Shown: positions 1-8,906, numbered from the stretch's first letter. The stretch: DNA of 64,000 nucleotides from Stenotrophomonas maltophilia (GCF_003970865.1 NZ_RXLZ01000007.1:40451-104450); one strand, 5' to 3'. A program made the numbers and translations. Notes: generated from the letters alone by a model not told the origin.

Positions 1-1
1 A

Positions 2-139
2 GCCAAGGAGCTTGCTTTGGCAAAGCGTCGATTCGAGCAGAACAACGTTCGAATCAAGGGGGCTATTTTCAATGCTGTCGAGCGACGAGCTACGGGCTAC
101 TACAGCTATGGATACTACGAGTACAAATCCAGCAATTGA
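2..139 (+). CDS. C-terminal end of a Wzc-type polysaccharide tyrosine autokinase (partial)
   Basis: Only the last 45 residues lie in the window; the frame is open from base 2 to the TGA at 137-139. The peptide has a KRRFEQNNVRIKGAIFNAV segment followed by a tyrosine cluster (GYYSYGYYEYKSSN) at the very end. That arrangement is the hallmark of Wzc/Etk/GumC-type bacterial tyrosine kinases, whose C-terminal tyrosines are autophosphorylated to control polymerisation and export of capsule or exopolysaccharide with the outer-membrane channel Wza. The kinase Walker motifs and the Wzz domain lie upstream of the window. A matching Wza-like lipoprotein is present on the opposite strand near 13 kb. The family call rests on the tail alone but is distinctive. 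Confidence 0.8.
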   Translation, partial: AKELALAKRRFEQNNVRIKGAIFNAVERRATGYYSYGYYEYKSSN

Positions 140-488
140 TGTGCACTCGGCGCGAAGAGCATCCAGTTGGCGAGGTGGTGATGATATTTTGTGCGCCTTC
201 AATAAATGAATAGAAATTCGCAAAATTGCTAGAACAAGCGAGCTCGACGTCGGGTTGGAATCAGAAAGTGCGCAGGCTGTACATCGTATGGAGTGAGTTC
301 TTCGGCCTTGTGGTAATGTCGGCTGAGGCATTCGGCATCAGACTGACCACGTCGAGAGTGTTGCGCGCGGGATTCGACCCTATTGGTGCTCTGGTTGTAG
401 ACCTTGTCCACTGTTATCTGTATCGCGTCTCGAATCTGCTGGGCTGCTTAATAGTGATGCGGAGCTTGATCGGTAAACGGGTGCATTC
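140..488. other. Gap between the autokinase and the first glycosyltransferase
   Basis: No recognisable gene. A TTG-initiated frame at 226-492 (88 codons) ends in an ATGA overlap with the glycosyltransferase start at 489, which could indicate translational coupling. However, it has no visible ribosome-binding site and no family I recognise. The stretch is AT-richer than most of the window, like the genes that follow. It may be a decayed gene at the edge of a serotype cassette. Confidence 0.3.
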
Positions 489-1667
489 ATGAAGATTTCC
501 CTGCTGAATAATCTGTACTCGCCCTATCATGTTGGTGGTGCGGAGAAATCCGTTGAGTCACTCGCCCGTGGGCTCGCGCTGATGGGGCATGACGTTTCGG
601 TTTTGACTCTGCATGAAGGTAGATCCCTGGAGGTAAAGTCCGAGGGCGGAATAAGGATATTTCGATTTCCCTTGAGAAACGGCTACTGGCCATTCGGCGC
701 CAAGCAGAAGCGTGCTTCGTGGCGGAAGATGCTCTGGCATGCGAGAGACTTCTTCAACTTGGCGGCGGGCAGGGATCTGGCTCGAGTGGTTAATGAGATT
801 CGACCAGATGTGGTCCATACCAACAATATCTCAGGGTTCTCAGCTTCTGCGTGGGAAGCCGCCTTTCGCCTGCGCATTCCGATCGTTCATACGGCTCGGG
901 ATTATCATTTGCTTCACCCTAACTCTACCCTCTTTGCAAATGGGAAATCTCAGGATTCCTATTCTTTAAGTACAAGGCTGTGGGCTGCTGGCAAGCGGCC
1001 TTTTGTCCAAAAGGTAAGTCATTTTGTTGCAATAAGTGAATATGTGAGGGGTGTGCATGTGCGCTCGGGCTTATTTAATCACTGCCCGGCCAGTGTAATC
1101 TACAATTCAGTGAATTCCCCCGATATGGAGTACCGTCCGGCAGTTCTCGATGGCCACAAAGTGTATGGTTTCATCGGTCGGTTGGATCCATCAAAGGGCG
1201 TTGAGAGGGTTATTGAGGCGGCAAAAATGCTGCCCGGACGGCGCTGGGTTATTGCGGGCGATGGGGAGTCGTGCTATGTGGATTCGCTCCGTCATTCTGC
1301 CCCATCCAACGTGGAGTTTCTTGGCAAAGTTTCACCTTCTTTATTCTTTTCCCGAATAAATGTACTGATCATTCCATCGTTGTGGGCTGAGCCCCTCGGG
1401 CGAGTGGCGATTGAGGCCTATATGCACGGTGTTCCCGTTGTTTCTTCCGGATTGGGCGGGCTGGGCGAAATCGTCAGGAACGGGCAGACTGGCTTTGTCT
1501 TTGATCCGTTCAATGCTGAGAGCTTGCTTGGTGCCTTGGCAGAAATTGATAGAACGGATTTTGAATGTCTCGCTATCAACTGCAAAGCCTACGCGAACAA
1601 TTTCACCGAGCGAGCTGTTGCAGGGCACTACGTTGACGTTTACAGACAAGCAAGGGCGGACTTCTGA
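489..1667 (+). CDS. Glycosyltransferase family 4 (exopolysaccharide assembly)
   Basis: A 392-residue GT-B fold glycosyltransferase, predicted to add a sugar from a nucleotide-sugar donor to the lipid-linked repeat unit at the inner face of the cytoplasmic membrane. The N-terminus (YSPYHVGGAEKSVESLARGL) is the acceptor-side GT4 start with its glycine-rich loop. The C-terminal donor domain has FIGRLDPSKGVERVIEA near residue 228 and the retaining-GT4 E-x7-E motif in WAEPLGRVAIEAYMHG near residue 302. Donor and acceptor cannot be read from sequence. It lies between the autokinase and a second GT4 gene and ends in TGATG, overlapping the next small ORF. Codon use is AT-richer than the housekeeping genes further right. 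Confidence 0.9.
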   Translation: MKISLLNNLYSPYHVGGAEKSVESLARGLALMGHDVSVLTLHEGRSLEVKSEGGIRIFRFPLRNGYWPFGAKQKRASWRKMLWHARDFFNLAAGRDLARVVNEIRPDVVHTNNISGFSASAWEAAFRLRIPIVHTARDYHLLHPNSTLFANGKSQDSYSLSTRLWAAGKRPFVQKVSHFVAISEYVRGVHVRSGLFNHCPASVIYNSVNSPDMEYRPAVLDGHKVYGFIGRLDPSKGVERVIEAAKMLPGRRWVIAGDGESCYVDSLRHSAPSNVEFLGKVSPSLFFSRINVLIIPSLWAEPLGRVAIEAYMHGVPVVSSGLGGLGEIVRNGQTGFVFDPFNAESLLGALAEIDRTDFECLAINCKAYANNFTERAVAGHYVDVYRQARADF

Positions 1668-1810
1668 TGGGGGTGCTGCATGATCCTGGATCGGTCCGTC
1701 GGCGCGGCCTCCATGGAAGGCGTTTTGGGGGCGACGCACGTATCGGTACCCGTGCGTTTGTAACGACGGGCGTTATGAAGAAGTCAGCGGTCGCGGGGAT
1801 GCTGTCATGA
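1667..1810 (+). CDS. 47-residue ORF bridging two glycosyltransferases (hypothetical)
   Basis: This frame starts at an ATG that overlaps the upstream stop (TGATG at 1665-1669) and ends in a TGA that overlaps the next start (ATGA at 1807-1810), so it fills the whole 139-base gap. The product is basic and glycine-rich (HDPGSVRRRGLHGRRFGG, then DARIGTRAFVTTGVMKKS). The DARIGTRAFVTTG stretch faintly resembles a left-handed beta-helix turn of hexapeptide acyltransferases, so it could be the remnant of one. Alternatively it may be a leader ORF that only maintains translational coupling. I do not recognise a function. Confidence 0.35.
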   Translation: MGVLHDPGSVRRRGLHGRRFGGDARIGTRAFVTTGVMKKSAVAGMLS

Positions 1811-2856
1811 GCGTTCAAAAGCCAACTGCTGCTGCGCGAAATGGGCGGATTCTCTACGATGAGCGTTGGTTTGGGGCTACGGGTATTGGTCGATTCAGTA
1901 GAGAGGTTGGCGTGAGGCTCGGAAAGGCCTCGGCTTTGCCGCTATCTGGAAATCCTGCTGGCGCTTTGGACGTAATCCGGCTTTCGCTGTACATGCTGTT
2001 CAACCGGCACGATGTTGTCTTGTCCCCAGGGTTCAATTCGCCACTCGTGGGACTTTCACGCTTTGTTTTGACGGTTCATGACCTGAACCACATAGACGTT
2101 CCGTACAATTCTGGATTCCTGAAGCGTGCTTACTACAATTTCGTGCTCAAGCGCGCATGTAGGCGAGCTGCACGAGTCCTTACGGTTTCCAACTATTCTA
2201 GAAAGAGAATTATGGAATGGTCTGGGGCCAGTCCGGAGCAGGTCGTGGTCGTGGGAAATGGAGTCTCGGATGGATTCCTAGGGGCGAGGAAGAACGATGT
2301 CAGTCGTGATCCATCTAATGGTTATCTGTTCTGCGTGGGTAATAGAAAGGCTCACAAGAACGAAGGTGCCGCAATTCGAGCGTTGGCGGCGCTGGGTAGA
2401 TATCCGAAGATTCGCCTGGTGTTCTCCGGGGACAGCTCTGATGCACTGGATGAGCTCGCAGAGGAATTTGGCGTGTCTGGTCGGGTGAGTTTTACAGGGG
2501 CACTTAGTGAAGAGCAGCTAGCGGAAATGTATCGCAACGCAGCAGCTCTTGTGTTTCCTTCACTTTACGAAGGCTTTGGCCTTCCAGCAATTGAGGCAAT
2601 GGCAGTTGGCTGTCCTGTTATTGCGTCTAGAACATCTGCACTTGGCGAGATCGCAGATGGCGCCGCTCTACTGTTTGATCCTGAGTCGGACGCCGAGATA
2701 GTTGAATGCATCGAAACGGTTGTGAGTTCTTTGGATGTACGGCGAGAACTACAGAGACTCGGATTTGAGCGTGTCAAAGCGTTCAAGTGGGAGGAGGTTG
2801 CTAGGTTGGTTCAACATGCTATCGAGAATGGCGGTGATTTGGGGAATTCTCCGTGA
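1807..2856 (+). CDS. Glycosyltransferase family 4, mannosyltransferase-like
   Basis: A 349-residue GT-B enzyme. The N-terminus (ILYDERWFGATGIGRFSREV) is typical of the GT4 subgroup often annotated as mannosyltransferases, with the acceptor-domain HDLNHIDVP segment near residue 95. The donor domain shows FCVGNRKAHKNEGAAIRAL near residue 177 and the E-x7-E motif in SLYEGFGLPAIEAMAVGCPV near residue 255. It should act on the polyprenyl-linked repeat unit in the cytoplasm. It follows the first GT4 gene via the 47-codon bridge and precedes the polymerase gene by 83 bases. That last gap contains only a 24-codon frame (GTGA overlap at 2853) that I do not count as a gene. Confidence 0.9.
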   Translation: MSVQKPTAAARNGRILYDERWFGATGIGRFSREVGVRLGKASALPLSGNPAGALDVIRLSLYMLFNRHDVVLSPGFNSPLVGLSRFVLTVHDLNHIDVPYNSGFLKRAYYNFVLKRACRRAARVLTVSNYSRKRIMEWSGASPEQVVVVGNGVSDGFLGARKNDVSRDPSNGYLFCVGNRKAHKNEGAAIRALAALGRYPKIRLVFSGDSSDALDELAEEFGVSGRVSFTGALSEEQLAEMYRNAAALVFPSLYEGFGLPAIEAMAVGCPVIASRTSALGEIADGAALLFDPESDAEIVECIETVVSSLDVRRELQRLGFERVKAFKWEEVARLVQHAIENGGDLGNSP

Positions 2857-2939
2857 CGCAAATTCTTCCGTTTGATGCTTGCAGTGATACGGCTCTTGGA
2901 TTGATTTGCGTGATTGCAGAATTTTAGGTCAGTTATTAA

Positions 2940-4238
2940 ATGTCGAAATTGAGTTCCAGTACCCTTCGGCGCCGATTGGCACTACTGCTCTGCGTCGTCT
3001 CGGCATTCTTCCTGATTGCCGGCAACCTACCTCGTATGATCCCGGCTATTGGTGGGGCGATAAACGGCGGTGAAGTCGCCTGGCTGTTGTGCATCTGTAC
3101 GCTTGGATTAGCGTTTCTTGGGTCTGCTTTGTCTGTCCGCGCGTTGGTGGCTGCGGTGGGGGCTTGCATTCTTTCATTTGTAGTCGGCCTTTCGAAATTT
3201 GGCTTTAGCGGAGAGGCCTTTGCGTACAATATTAGGCTTTGTGGGCATTTGGTAGGTGGAGTTGTTCTTGCGAGATCATTGTGGCATCTCTATAGAGACA
3301 ATTATCGAGCGCTCGTAAAGGCAATTGTTGTTACCTATACCGTATTAGCTCTCGCATCATTTGTGTTATTTGCAATATTTCCGGACACATCCCAGTTGTG
3401 GAAGGTCATGCAGGATTCCGGCGTGGACTTTCAGGGGGATCCACACAATGGAAGGCTGATATCTCCATACTTTGATCCAAACTTTTACTCCTGCATCATC
3501 GTGCTGCCAATTTTGCTTGCTTGGTACACGACAAGCTATTGGAAAGCGGGCTGGGTGTGCATGGCAATTCTGGTTGTGAGCCTGCTCATGACAGTGTCAC
3601 GAAGTGGAATGGCGCTTCTTGTTCTTGTTCTTATTGCAATTTCGCTTGCGAACGCTCGGAGGATAATTAGAAAGAAATTTTCCTACGGCGCAGCCGCTGC
3701 GGCCTTGTTCGCGATCGCTGGCATCACTGTTTCTGGATTGGTACTGTCACCCTTCGTAGAGAGAGCTGCTTCCAGATTCACTGGCGTTAAGGAGGATCGC
3801 TCCGCTCTTTCCAGGGTTAAGTCTTTTGAGATCGGAAATTTGCTTATTGCCGATCAGCCGATACTCGGCTTCGGATACAACTATGTGAACGAGCCGGCTC
3901 GCAAGATGCGCGGGGGCAAGGTTGGATTGGACTCCAGCATTCAGGTATTCTTTGCGAGCTTCGGACTGCCTGGCTCAATAGTGCTGATCGGGGTTGTTTG
4001 CAGTTGGCTCTGGAATGTTGATAGAAGACTCAGTTCAGATAGGGTTTTTCTCTATCGGGGCACTGTAATTTACAGTGTGATAACAGTCGTATTTGCTGGA
4101 AATTTCAATCAAATTTTGTTTTACCCATTTTGGCTTGTTCCGGTGCTCGCGTTTCTGGCGTATTTCCATTTCTTGGCGTACGGAGGGGGGCGGGGAATGG
4201 ATGGCTCGGGCTATTCGCCTATCTCTCAAACTTCGTGA
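2940..4238 (+). CDS. O-antigen polymerase/ligase-like membrane protein (Wzy family)
   Basis: A 432-residue protein with roughly 11-12 hydrophobic segments. It has the large periplasmic loop typical of the O-antigen ligase/polymerase (Wzy/WaaL) superfamily, including the family-like SPYFDPNFYSCIIVLPIL and GFGYNYVNEPARKMRGG stretches. The likely role is periplasmic polymerisation of undecaprenyl-PP-linked repeat units delivered by the Wzx flippase encoded at 6310-7803. With Wzc and Wza homologues in the same window, polymerase is more likely than ligase, though the two cannot be separated by sequence alone. Its low GC relative to the rest of the window fits a variable, horizontally exchanged serotype gene. 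It is the last gene of the rightward half of the locus. Confidence 0.8.
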   Translation: MSKLSSSTLRRRLALLLCVVSAFFLIAGNLPRMIPAIGGAINGGEVAWLLCICTLGLAFLGSALSVRALVAAVGACILSFVVGLSKFGFSGEAFAYNIRLCGHLVGGVVLARSLWHLYRDNYRALVKAIVVTYTVLALASFVLFAIFPDTSQLWKVMQDSGVDFQGDPHNGRLISPYFDPNFYSCIIVLPILLAWYTTSYWKAGWVCMAILVVSLLMTVSRSGMALLVLVLIAISLANARRIIRKKFSYGAAAAALFAIAGITVSGLVLSPFVERAASRFTGVKEDRSALSRVKSFEIGNLLIADQPILGFGYNYVNEPARKMRGGKVGLDSSIQVFFASFGLPGSIVLIGVVCSWLWNVDRRLSSDRVFLYRGTVIYSVITVVFAGNFNQILFYPFWLVPVLAFLAYFHFLAYGGGRGMDGSGYSPISQTS

Positions 4239-5046
4239 TGTCTTACAGTCGGGCTGCCCGCTCGCCACGGTGTGTAATGGCAAACCTGTTTTTTGCATTA
4301 TGAGGCTGTTGTAGCGGTGTTGGGAGGGGTGTTGGTCAGGATAAAGATTGATGCAGTTTGCAGCGAGATGCGCTACGTGAGCGTGGCGCCTGGAACGATA
4401 CTATCCAATGGCTTGCGGTCGCAGTGAGGGAACACCAACCTGTTGTTCGAGCTGAGTAGGAAGGCGCTGGCACATACCGCAGAGTGCCGTGGCGTTTGAC
4501 GAGTAACTATTGCGGCGCGGTGCAGGCAGCGCTGGCCTTGCAGGTTAGCGGTCAGTCCCTGCCAAGTGGCTTGTCGTGCGCCCGATTCAATGACCAGTGC
4601 AAGGCTCAATCAAGCCATTTTGGCCCTCCATGCCGCGGCGCAGATCCGCGGCCCAGCGCTGACCCGAAACCATGACCAATCCACGGTCGCTGTCTGGGAG
4701 AGTGCCCGGGAACCTAGCGGCGTTACAGTGGATGGATCTGTTGCGCGGTAGTTTTGCACATGTGTACCGATGCAGTCGCAGTAAGATGGCCATTCGAAGC
4801 TCTGCTTCGGTTCCTACATCGACCGGCTCTACTAGTTTGGTTTTCATCCTAGCCGCCCTGAGGGTCGCCGTTCGCTGCACAAGCCCGAATCATCGGAACA
4901 GCTCCATCAGCGGAACGCCGGCATTCTGGCCCTTCCGAGTCGCAATGGCCCGAAAGCATCTTCTCTAGTCCTTCTCTGGCAAGGGTCCCAGCGTTCTTGT
5001 TGCAGGGACTTCAGCACAGACTCAACGTAGACTTTCGACAGATCTT
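4239..5046. other. Convergent intergenic stretch with decayed-looking frames
   Basis: No gene I can support. Short frames exist on both strands (for example 4587-4880 on the minus strand and 4672-4968 on the plus strand), but none has a recognisable motif and none runs for long. On the minus strand, reading past the stop of the small ORF at 5047-5271 with a frame change gives AQLKDLSKVYVESVLKSLQQ, which looks protein-like. This suggests that part of the stretch is the frameshifted remainder of an old leftward gene. No clear terminator was found between the two convergent gene sets. Confidence 0.4.
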
Positions 5047-5271
5047 TCAGCTGCGCTCGTACTGCCAGCACATTTCCTTAGGCTTGAACCATTGTTTGCC
5101 ATGCGTTGCTTTCCGTTCTCGCCCTAGCACTGGTTCTTCGCCAGCGCTGGGGCGAGCCGGCAACTGGCAGCCATCCCCTTGGTCTTGTCTTGGTTTGATC
5201 TCTAGGGCCTGGGCCAACTTACGAGGTGAAGTCCGGCGTCTGATTTCCTCGATCGCTACTTCTTCGCTCAT
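5047..5271 (-). pseudogene. Small hypothetical protein, possibly a frameshifted gene remnant
   Basis: A 74-codon frame beginning MSEEVAIEEIRRRTSPRKLA, 35 bases downstream of the phosphoribosyltransferase-HAD gene and in the same direction. An AGGGA seven bases before the ATG gives it a plausible ribosome-binding site. The product is charged and ends in WFKPKEMCWQYERS. A single frame change near base 5052 would extend the protein by about 50 residues, so this may be the front end of a disrupted gene. I do not recognise the family. It could equally be a genuine short protein. Confidence 0.35.
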
Positions 5272-5306
5272 TAACATGTCCCTTGGAGGAGGGGGCTTTC
5301 AGTGGT

Positions 5307-6254
5307 CTATGGCAGTAGCGTCTTCCGAATCTTGCGCTTTATCTTCGAAAGAAGCTGTTCAGTGGCAACCATGGCTCGGCCAAGACTTGCTCCTGGTAGG
5401 TACATCCGATTGTTCGCTGTACAGAAGACCGGCTTCTTTGCAGAGTTGGCAATCTCTATGGCCTGCTGCAACTCGCTTTCAACGAAAAGCGTTGCCGATG
5501 TGTCACTTGCGTATACGCTTGCCTTGAACTTGGAGTGCAGGTTCAGCCTTCTGCGCTCTTCTGCTGTGGCCACGTTGAGCATCTGCAGTGATCCATACTT
5601 GACCCCGTGGCGTTCCAGCCATTTTTCGGTGGCAGGACGGTACTTCTCAAGCCTGCTTGTCACCAAGTGCTTGACTGCGACGGTCGGCAGAATCAACGGA
5701 TCTGCGTTCTCAATGAACTCAAGATACTTCGGACCGTCGTCGTTCTGTTCGTGGGTTGGGTCGACGCATAGTACTCCGTCGATGTCCAGGCACGCCTCGG
5801 AAAGGCGGGGATGATGCATGATGTTCCACTCGAAGGCGCGCGGTTGCGGCAGCAACTCGAAGTGAATGTCAACGTGATCTCTGCTCTTTGCTTCTGCGTA
5901 TGCGGCTAGCGTCGTGACTCGACCGCCGTTCTCGACATAGGTGGCCAGTTGAGCTTTGGCCGATGCTATTGCATTTCCCGATGAAACGCTGTCGTCGATC
6001 AGCAGAATTCGACGCGCATCGCCAGTGCGAACCAGGTGGTTCATCTTGTACGAGCGACTGTTTCCTTTCGCAATGTCACTATTGCTGACGAAGGATGCCA
6101 GGTCTGTCAGCGGCAAGTTGAGTTTCAGCGCGACAATGCTCGCTACAAGCATGCCGCTCCTGGGTATCGCCACAACCAATTCAGTATCTTGCGGAATTCT
6201 GTGCAGGTTCCTGCTGATCAACAGCGAAAGGTCATCAATGCTTCTATAGTTCAT
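5307..6254 (-). CDS. Type I phosphoribosyltransferase fused to a HAD-like hydrolase domain
   Basis: The 315-residue protein has two parts. Residues 1-130 form a type I phosphoribosyltransferase with VVAIPRSGMLVASIVAL and the PRPP-binding loop RILLIDDSVSSGNAI (residues 82-96, acidic pair D87-D88). Residues from about 150 look like a HAD phosphatase, with motif I LDIDGVL (D157, D159) and a motif II-like LVTSR (199-200). Type I PRTases bind PRPP and a base or another acceptor; HAD domains dephosphorylate small molecules. The gene ends the leftward exopolysaccharide operon, 55 bases after the flippase gene, hinting at a ribosyl or nucleotide-linked sugar step or salvage role. The substrate is unknown, and the link to the glycan is inference from position only. 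Confidence 0.75.
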   Translation of the reverse strand: MNYRSIDDLSLLISRNLHRIPQDTELVVAIPRSGMLVASIVALKLNLPLTDLASFVSNSDIAKGNSRSYKMNHLVRTGDARRILLIDDSVSSGNAIASAKAQLATYVENGGRVTTLAAYAEAKSRDHVDIHFELLPQPRAFEWNIMHHPRLSEACLDIDGVLCVDPTHEQNDDGPKYLEFIENADPLILPTVAVKHLVTSRLEKYRPATEKWLERHGVKYGSLQMLNVATAEERRRLNLHSKFKASVYASDTSATLFVESELQQAIEIANSAKKPVFCTANNRMYLPGASLGRAMVATEQLLSKIKRKIRKTLLP

Positions 6255-6309
6255 CAGCGGTTCTTCCGGAAATTGGATTGCGTCAGCAACCAGTTTGAAT
6301 GGGGTAGGC

Positions 6310-7803
6310 TCATTCCATGTGATCTGGCGTGACTGACCTCTGGGCGTTCGGTGAACGACGCAATGGAGACAGCAGTTCCATCATTGCCCTCAGCCAGGCC
6401 TTATTGATCAAGGTGCTGCCGACCAGATACACACATGCGCCGACTGCCATGCTGGTGCCAGCAAGTATGTATACTTGGCCGATTGGCAGCGCCATTGCAG
6501 CCCAAGCCGCGGCGACCGCAAACGTGGTGCAGATCATTGGGGGCGCGAGCGCGCCGACGTATTCGAGGAAGGTTGCTCCACAGGCTGGACGTACCAAGAA
6601 GCGATAGTGGGGGTAGAAGGCGGCGCACTGCACCAAGAGCAACGAGATCGCCAAACCATGCAGATCCGCAGCAAATGCTCCCAGGTACATGAGCGCGGGA
6701 ACGATTGCTAGCAATGCCAGATCCCACCAGAATGCACGGCGCACATTACCGGTTGCATTCAATAGGCTTCCCACTGGGTTCGCAGTGGAGCGGAGCAGGC
6801 CCCATATCGCGAACACGCGCATGAAGTCGACCGCTTCGTGCCACTGTGGCCCCAGAACCACGGCAACGATGAGCTCAGCCCAAAGTGCTGTAGCCGCGTA
6901 GATCGGGAAGTTGATTGAGGAGGTCAGCCTCATCGTTTGCAGATAGATCGACTTCAGGGCTGAGCGGTCTGCCTGCACTCTTGCCATTATTGGCAAGCCG
7001 ACCCGGGTGACAACGGGATTCACTACGGTGTTGGCCAGGCGAAGCGTCAGGTCGCGTGGAAGTGTGTATACGCCCATGGCTGCTGATCCGGCGACCGCGC
7101 CTCCGATCAGTATGTCTACCTGCATCTGCGCGCTGATAAGCAGAGTGTCCGCAAGTCGATAGGAGCCAAAACCGAGATGCGGCTTGATCTCTTGAAGATT
7201 GAAATGAAATCCAGGACGTAGTCCCTTCGACAAGCATGCCCATGCCAGGAGGCTGCTGATCGCGCTTGTAGTAACGATGGCGGCAACCAGCGAGTAGACG
7301 CCACCATCAAGCATTGCTACCAGGATTGCGCATGCAAAACCGGCGATGGCAGACGCAACTTCGATTCCAGCAAGTGTATGGAATCGGAGATCCTTCTCAG
7401 CTAGCACGCGAAACTGCTGACCAGCAGCGCTCAGGGGCATCGCCAGGCTGATCAGGAGTATCACTGGTATCAATTCGCTTTGATCGTAAAATTTTGCCAA
7501 TGGCCACGCTGCAATCATCAGCAGAAGCATCATAATCAGTGCTGCGCCAAGATTCAGCCAGTACAAAGAGGAGAGGATTCTCGCTGTCCTCTCTGGGAAG
7601 TGAATAAGGGCGTTCGACAGGCCGAGGTCGACGAAAAGCGAGATGACGCCATAGACGGCTAGCGTAATGGCCATCACGCCGAAATCGGCTGGCGTCAGCA
7701 ATCTGGCAAGGATCATCGTCTGCGCAAACTGCAGGAGCGCTCTCAGTAGCAGCGATGCAGAGGTCCATCTGCCTGCGGAAAATGCTTGGGCGCGCAGATT
7801 CAT
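6310..7803 (-). CDS. Oligosaccharide flippase, Wzx/WzxC type (MOP superfamily)
   Basis: A 497-residue polytopic membrane protein with about 12-14 hydrophobic segments. The N-terminus (RWTSASLLLRALLQFAQTMI, then LARLLTPADFGVMA) is characteristic of WzxC-like polysaccharide flippases of the MOP superfamily. It is expected to translocate the lipid-linked repeat unit across the inner membrane for the Wzy-like polymerase at 2940-4238. Its start codon overlaps the stop of the upstream GT4 gene by four bases (ATGA), so the two should be co-translated. GC content is intermediate between the rightward cassette and the Gfc-like genes. Confidence 0.9.
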   Translation of the reverse strand: MNLRAQAFSAGRWTSASLLLRALLQFAQTMILARLLTPADFGVMAITLAVYGVISLFVDLGLSNALIHFPERTARILSSLYWLNLGAALIMMLLLMIAAWPLAKFYDQSELIPVILLISLAMPLSAAGQQFRVLAEKDLRFHTLAGIEVASAIAGFACAILVAMLDGGVYSLVAAIVTTSAISSLLAWACLSKGLRPGFHFNLQEIKPHLGFGSYRLADTLLISAQMQVDILIGGAVAGSAAMGVYTLPRDLTLRLANTVVNPVVTRVGLPIMARVQADRSALKSIYLQTMRLTSSINFPIYAATALWAELIVAVVLGPQWHEAVDFMRVFAIWGLLRSTANPVGSLLNATGNVRRAFWWDLALLAIVPALMYLGAFAADLHGLAISLLLVQCAAFYPHYRFLVRPACGATFLEYVGALAPPMICTTFAVAAAWAAMALPIGQVYILAGTSMAVGACVYLVGSTLINKAWLRAMMELLSPLRRSPNAQRSVTPDHME

Positions 7804-8906
7804 TTGTGCTGCAAGGCAGATTTAATTTTTTCTGCCAGCTTCCTGCGGAAGGTCTCCGGATGGAACTCTAGGGCATGCCTTGAGATTTTCTCGTGGTCCC
7901 ATTCCATTGATGTCTGCTCAAACTCAACGACTGCCGCTCGGATTGATTTGGCGGTCTGTTCTGCGAAGAATGTGCCTGTCTCGCCCTCGATGACGCTATC
8001 CAGAATTCCCCCTTTCCCAAACGCAATCACCGGCGTTCCAAACGCTTGCGCTTCCACCGGCGCAATACCAAAGTCTTCTTCAGCCGCAAACACGAAGGCG
8101 CGGGCCTCCGCAAGGTGCTTCTCAAGCACCTCCTGAGGTTGATACCCGAGTACGCTGACATTCGGCTTTGCTAACTGCCTCATCTGCTCCAGCATTGGGC
8201 CGCTGCCAATAACAATCAGCTTCCGATCAGGCATGCGATTGAATGCCTCGATGATCAGATCGATTCGCTTGTACGGCACCAGTCGTGAGGCGGTGACGTA
8301 GTAATCCTTGCGGGCAACCGCTGGCAATGCTTCGGGAATGTCGACCGGGGGCGGAATCACAACCGACTCTCGTCCGTAGACCTTGCGAATACGCCGAGCA
8401 ATGAAGGTCGAGTTGGCGATGAAATGGTCCACACCATTGGCGGTCCGAACGTCCCACATGCGAATATAGGAGAGAATGATCCGTGCGATGGCACTCTTCA
8501 GGCCACGGTCCAGCCCGGATTCGCGCAGATACTGCGGTTGAAGATCCCAGGCATAGCGAATCGGGGAGTGGCAGTAGCACACATGGACTTGATCTGGGCC
8601 AGTGAGCACGCCTTTGGCTACGGCGTAGCTGCTTGATAGAACAAGGTCGAAGCCGCTGAGATCAAACTGCTCGATGGCCAGCGGCATGAGCGGAAGGTAA
8701 TTTCGATAGCTTTTGTGTGCACGCGGCAGTTTCTGGATGAAACTGGTGTGAACCTTGTGGCTACCAAGGAAAGAGCGATCTTCCTCAGGAAGGAAATCCA
8801 CCAGGGTGAATATCTCTGCCTGGGGATACAGCAGTAGCATCTGCTTCAGTACCTTCTCGGCACCTGCATTGACTGTAAGCCAGTCGTGGATGATTGCTAC
8901 ACGCAT
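7800..8906 (-). CDS. Glycosyltransferase family 4, WbaZ-like
   Basis: The protein begins MRVAIIHDWLTVNAGAEKVL, matching the start of WbaZ-like mannosyltransferases of GT4, and is 368 residues long. The donor-binding half has VTASRLVPYKRIDLIIEAFN and the E-x7-E motif in EEDFGIAPVEAQAFGTPVI. A longer frame reaches 8975, but the ATG at 8906 is preferred. An AAGGAAG ribosome-binding site lies six bases before it, and the GT-B fold starts exactly there. It would act in the cytoplasm on the repeat unit. It lies between the YjbH-like gene (73 bases away) and the flippase, with which it overlaps. Confidence 0.9.
   Translation of the reverse strand: MRVAIIHDWLTVNAGAEKVLKQMLLLYPQAEIFTLVDFLPEEDRSFLGSHKVHTSFIQKLPRAHKSYRNYLPLMPLAIEQFDLSGFDLVLSSSYAVAKGVLTGPDQVHVCYCHSPIRYAWDLQPQYLRESGLDRGLKSAIARIILSYIRMWDVRTANGVDHFIANSTFIARRIRKVYGRESVVIPPPVDIPEALPAVARKDYYVTASRLVPYKRIDLIIEAFNRMPDRKLIVIGSGPMLEQMRQLAKPNVSVLGYQPQEVLEKHLAEARAFVFAAEEDFGIAPVEAQAFGTPVIAFGKGGILDSVIEGETGTFFAEQTAKSIRAAVVEFEQTSMEWDHEKISRHALEFHPETFRRKLAEKIKSALQHK

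Noticed and set aside
2853..2927. 24-codon GTG frame overlapping the end of the second rightward glycosyltransferase
   Set aside because: Although it starts with a GTGA overlap, it is very short, ends before the polymerase gene and shows no feature beyond the overlap.
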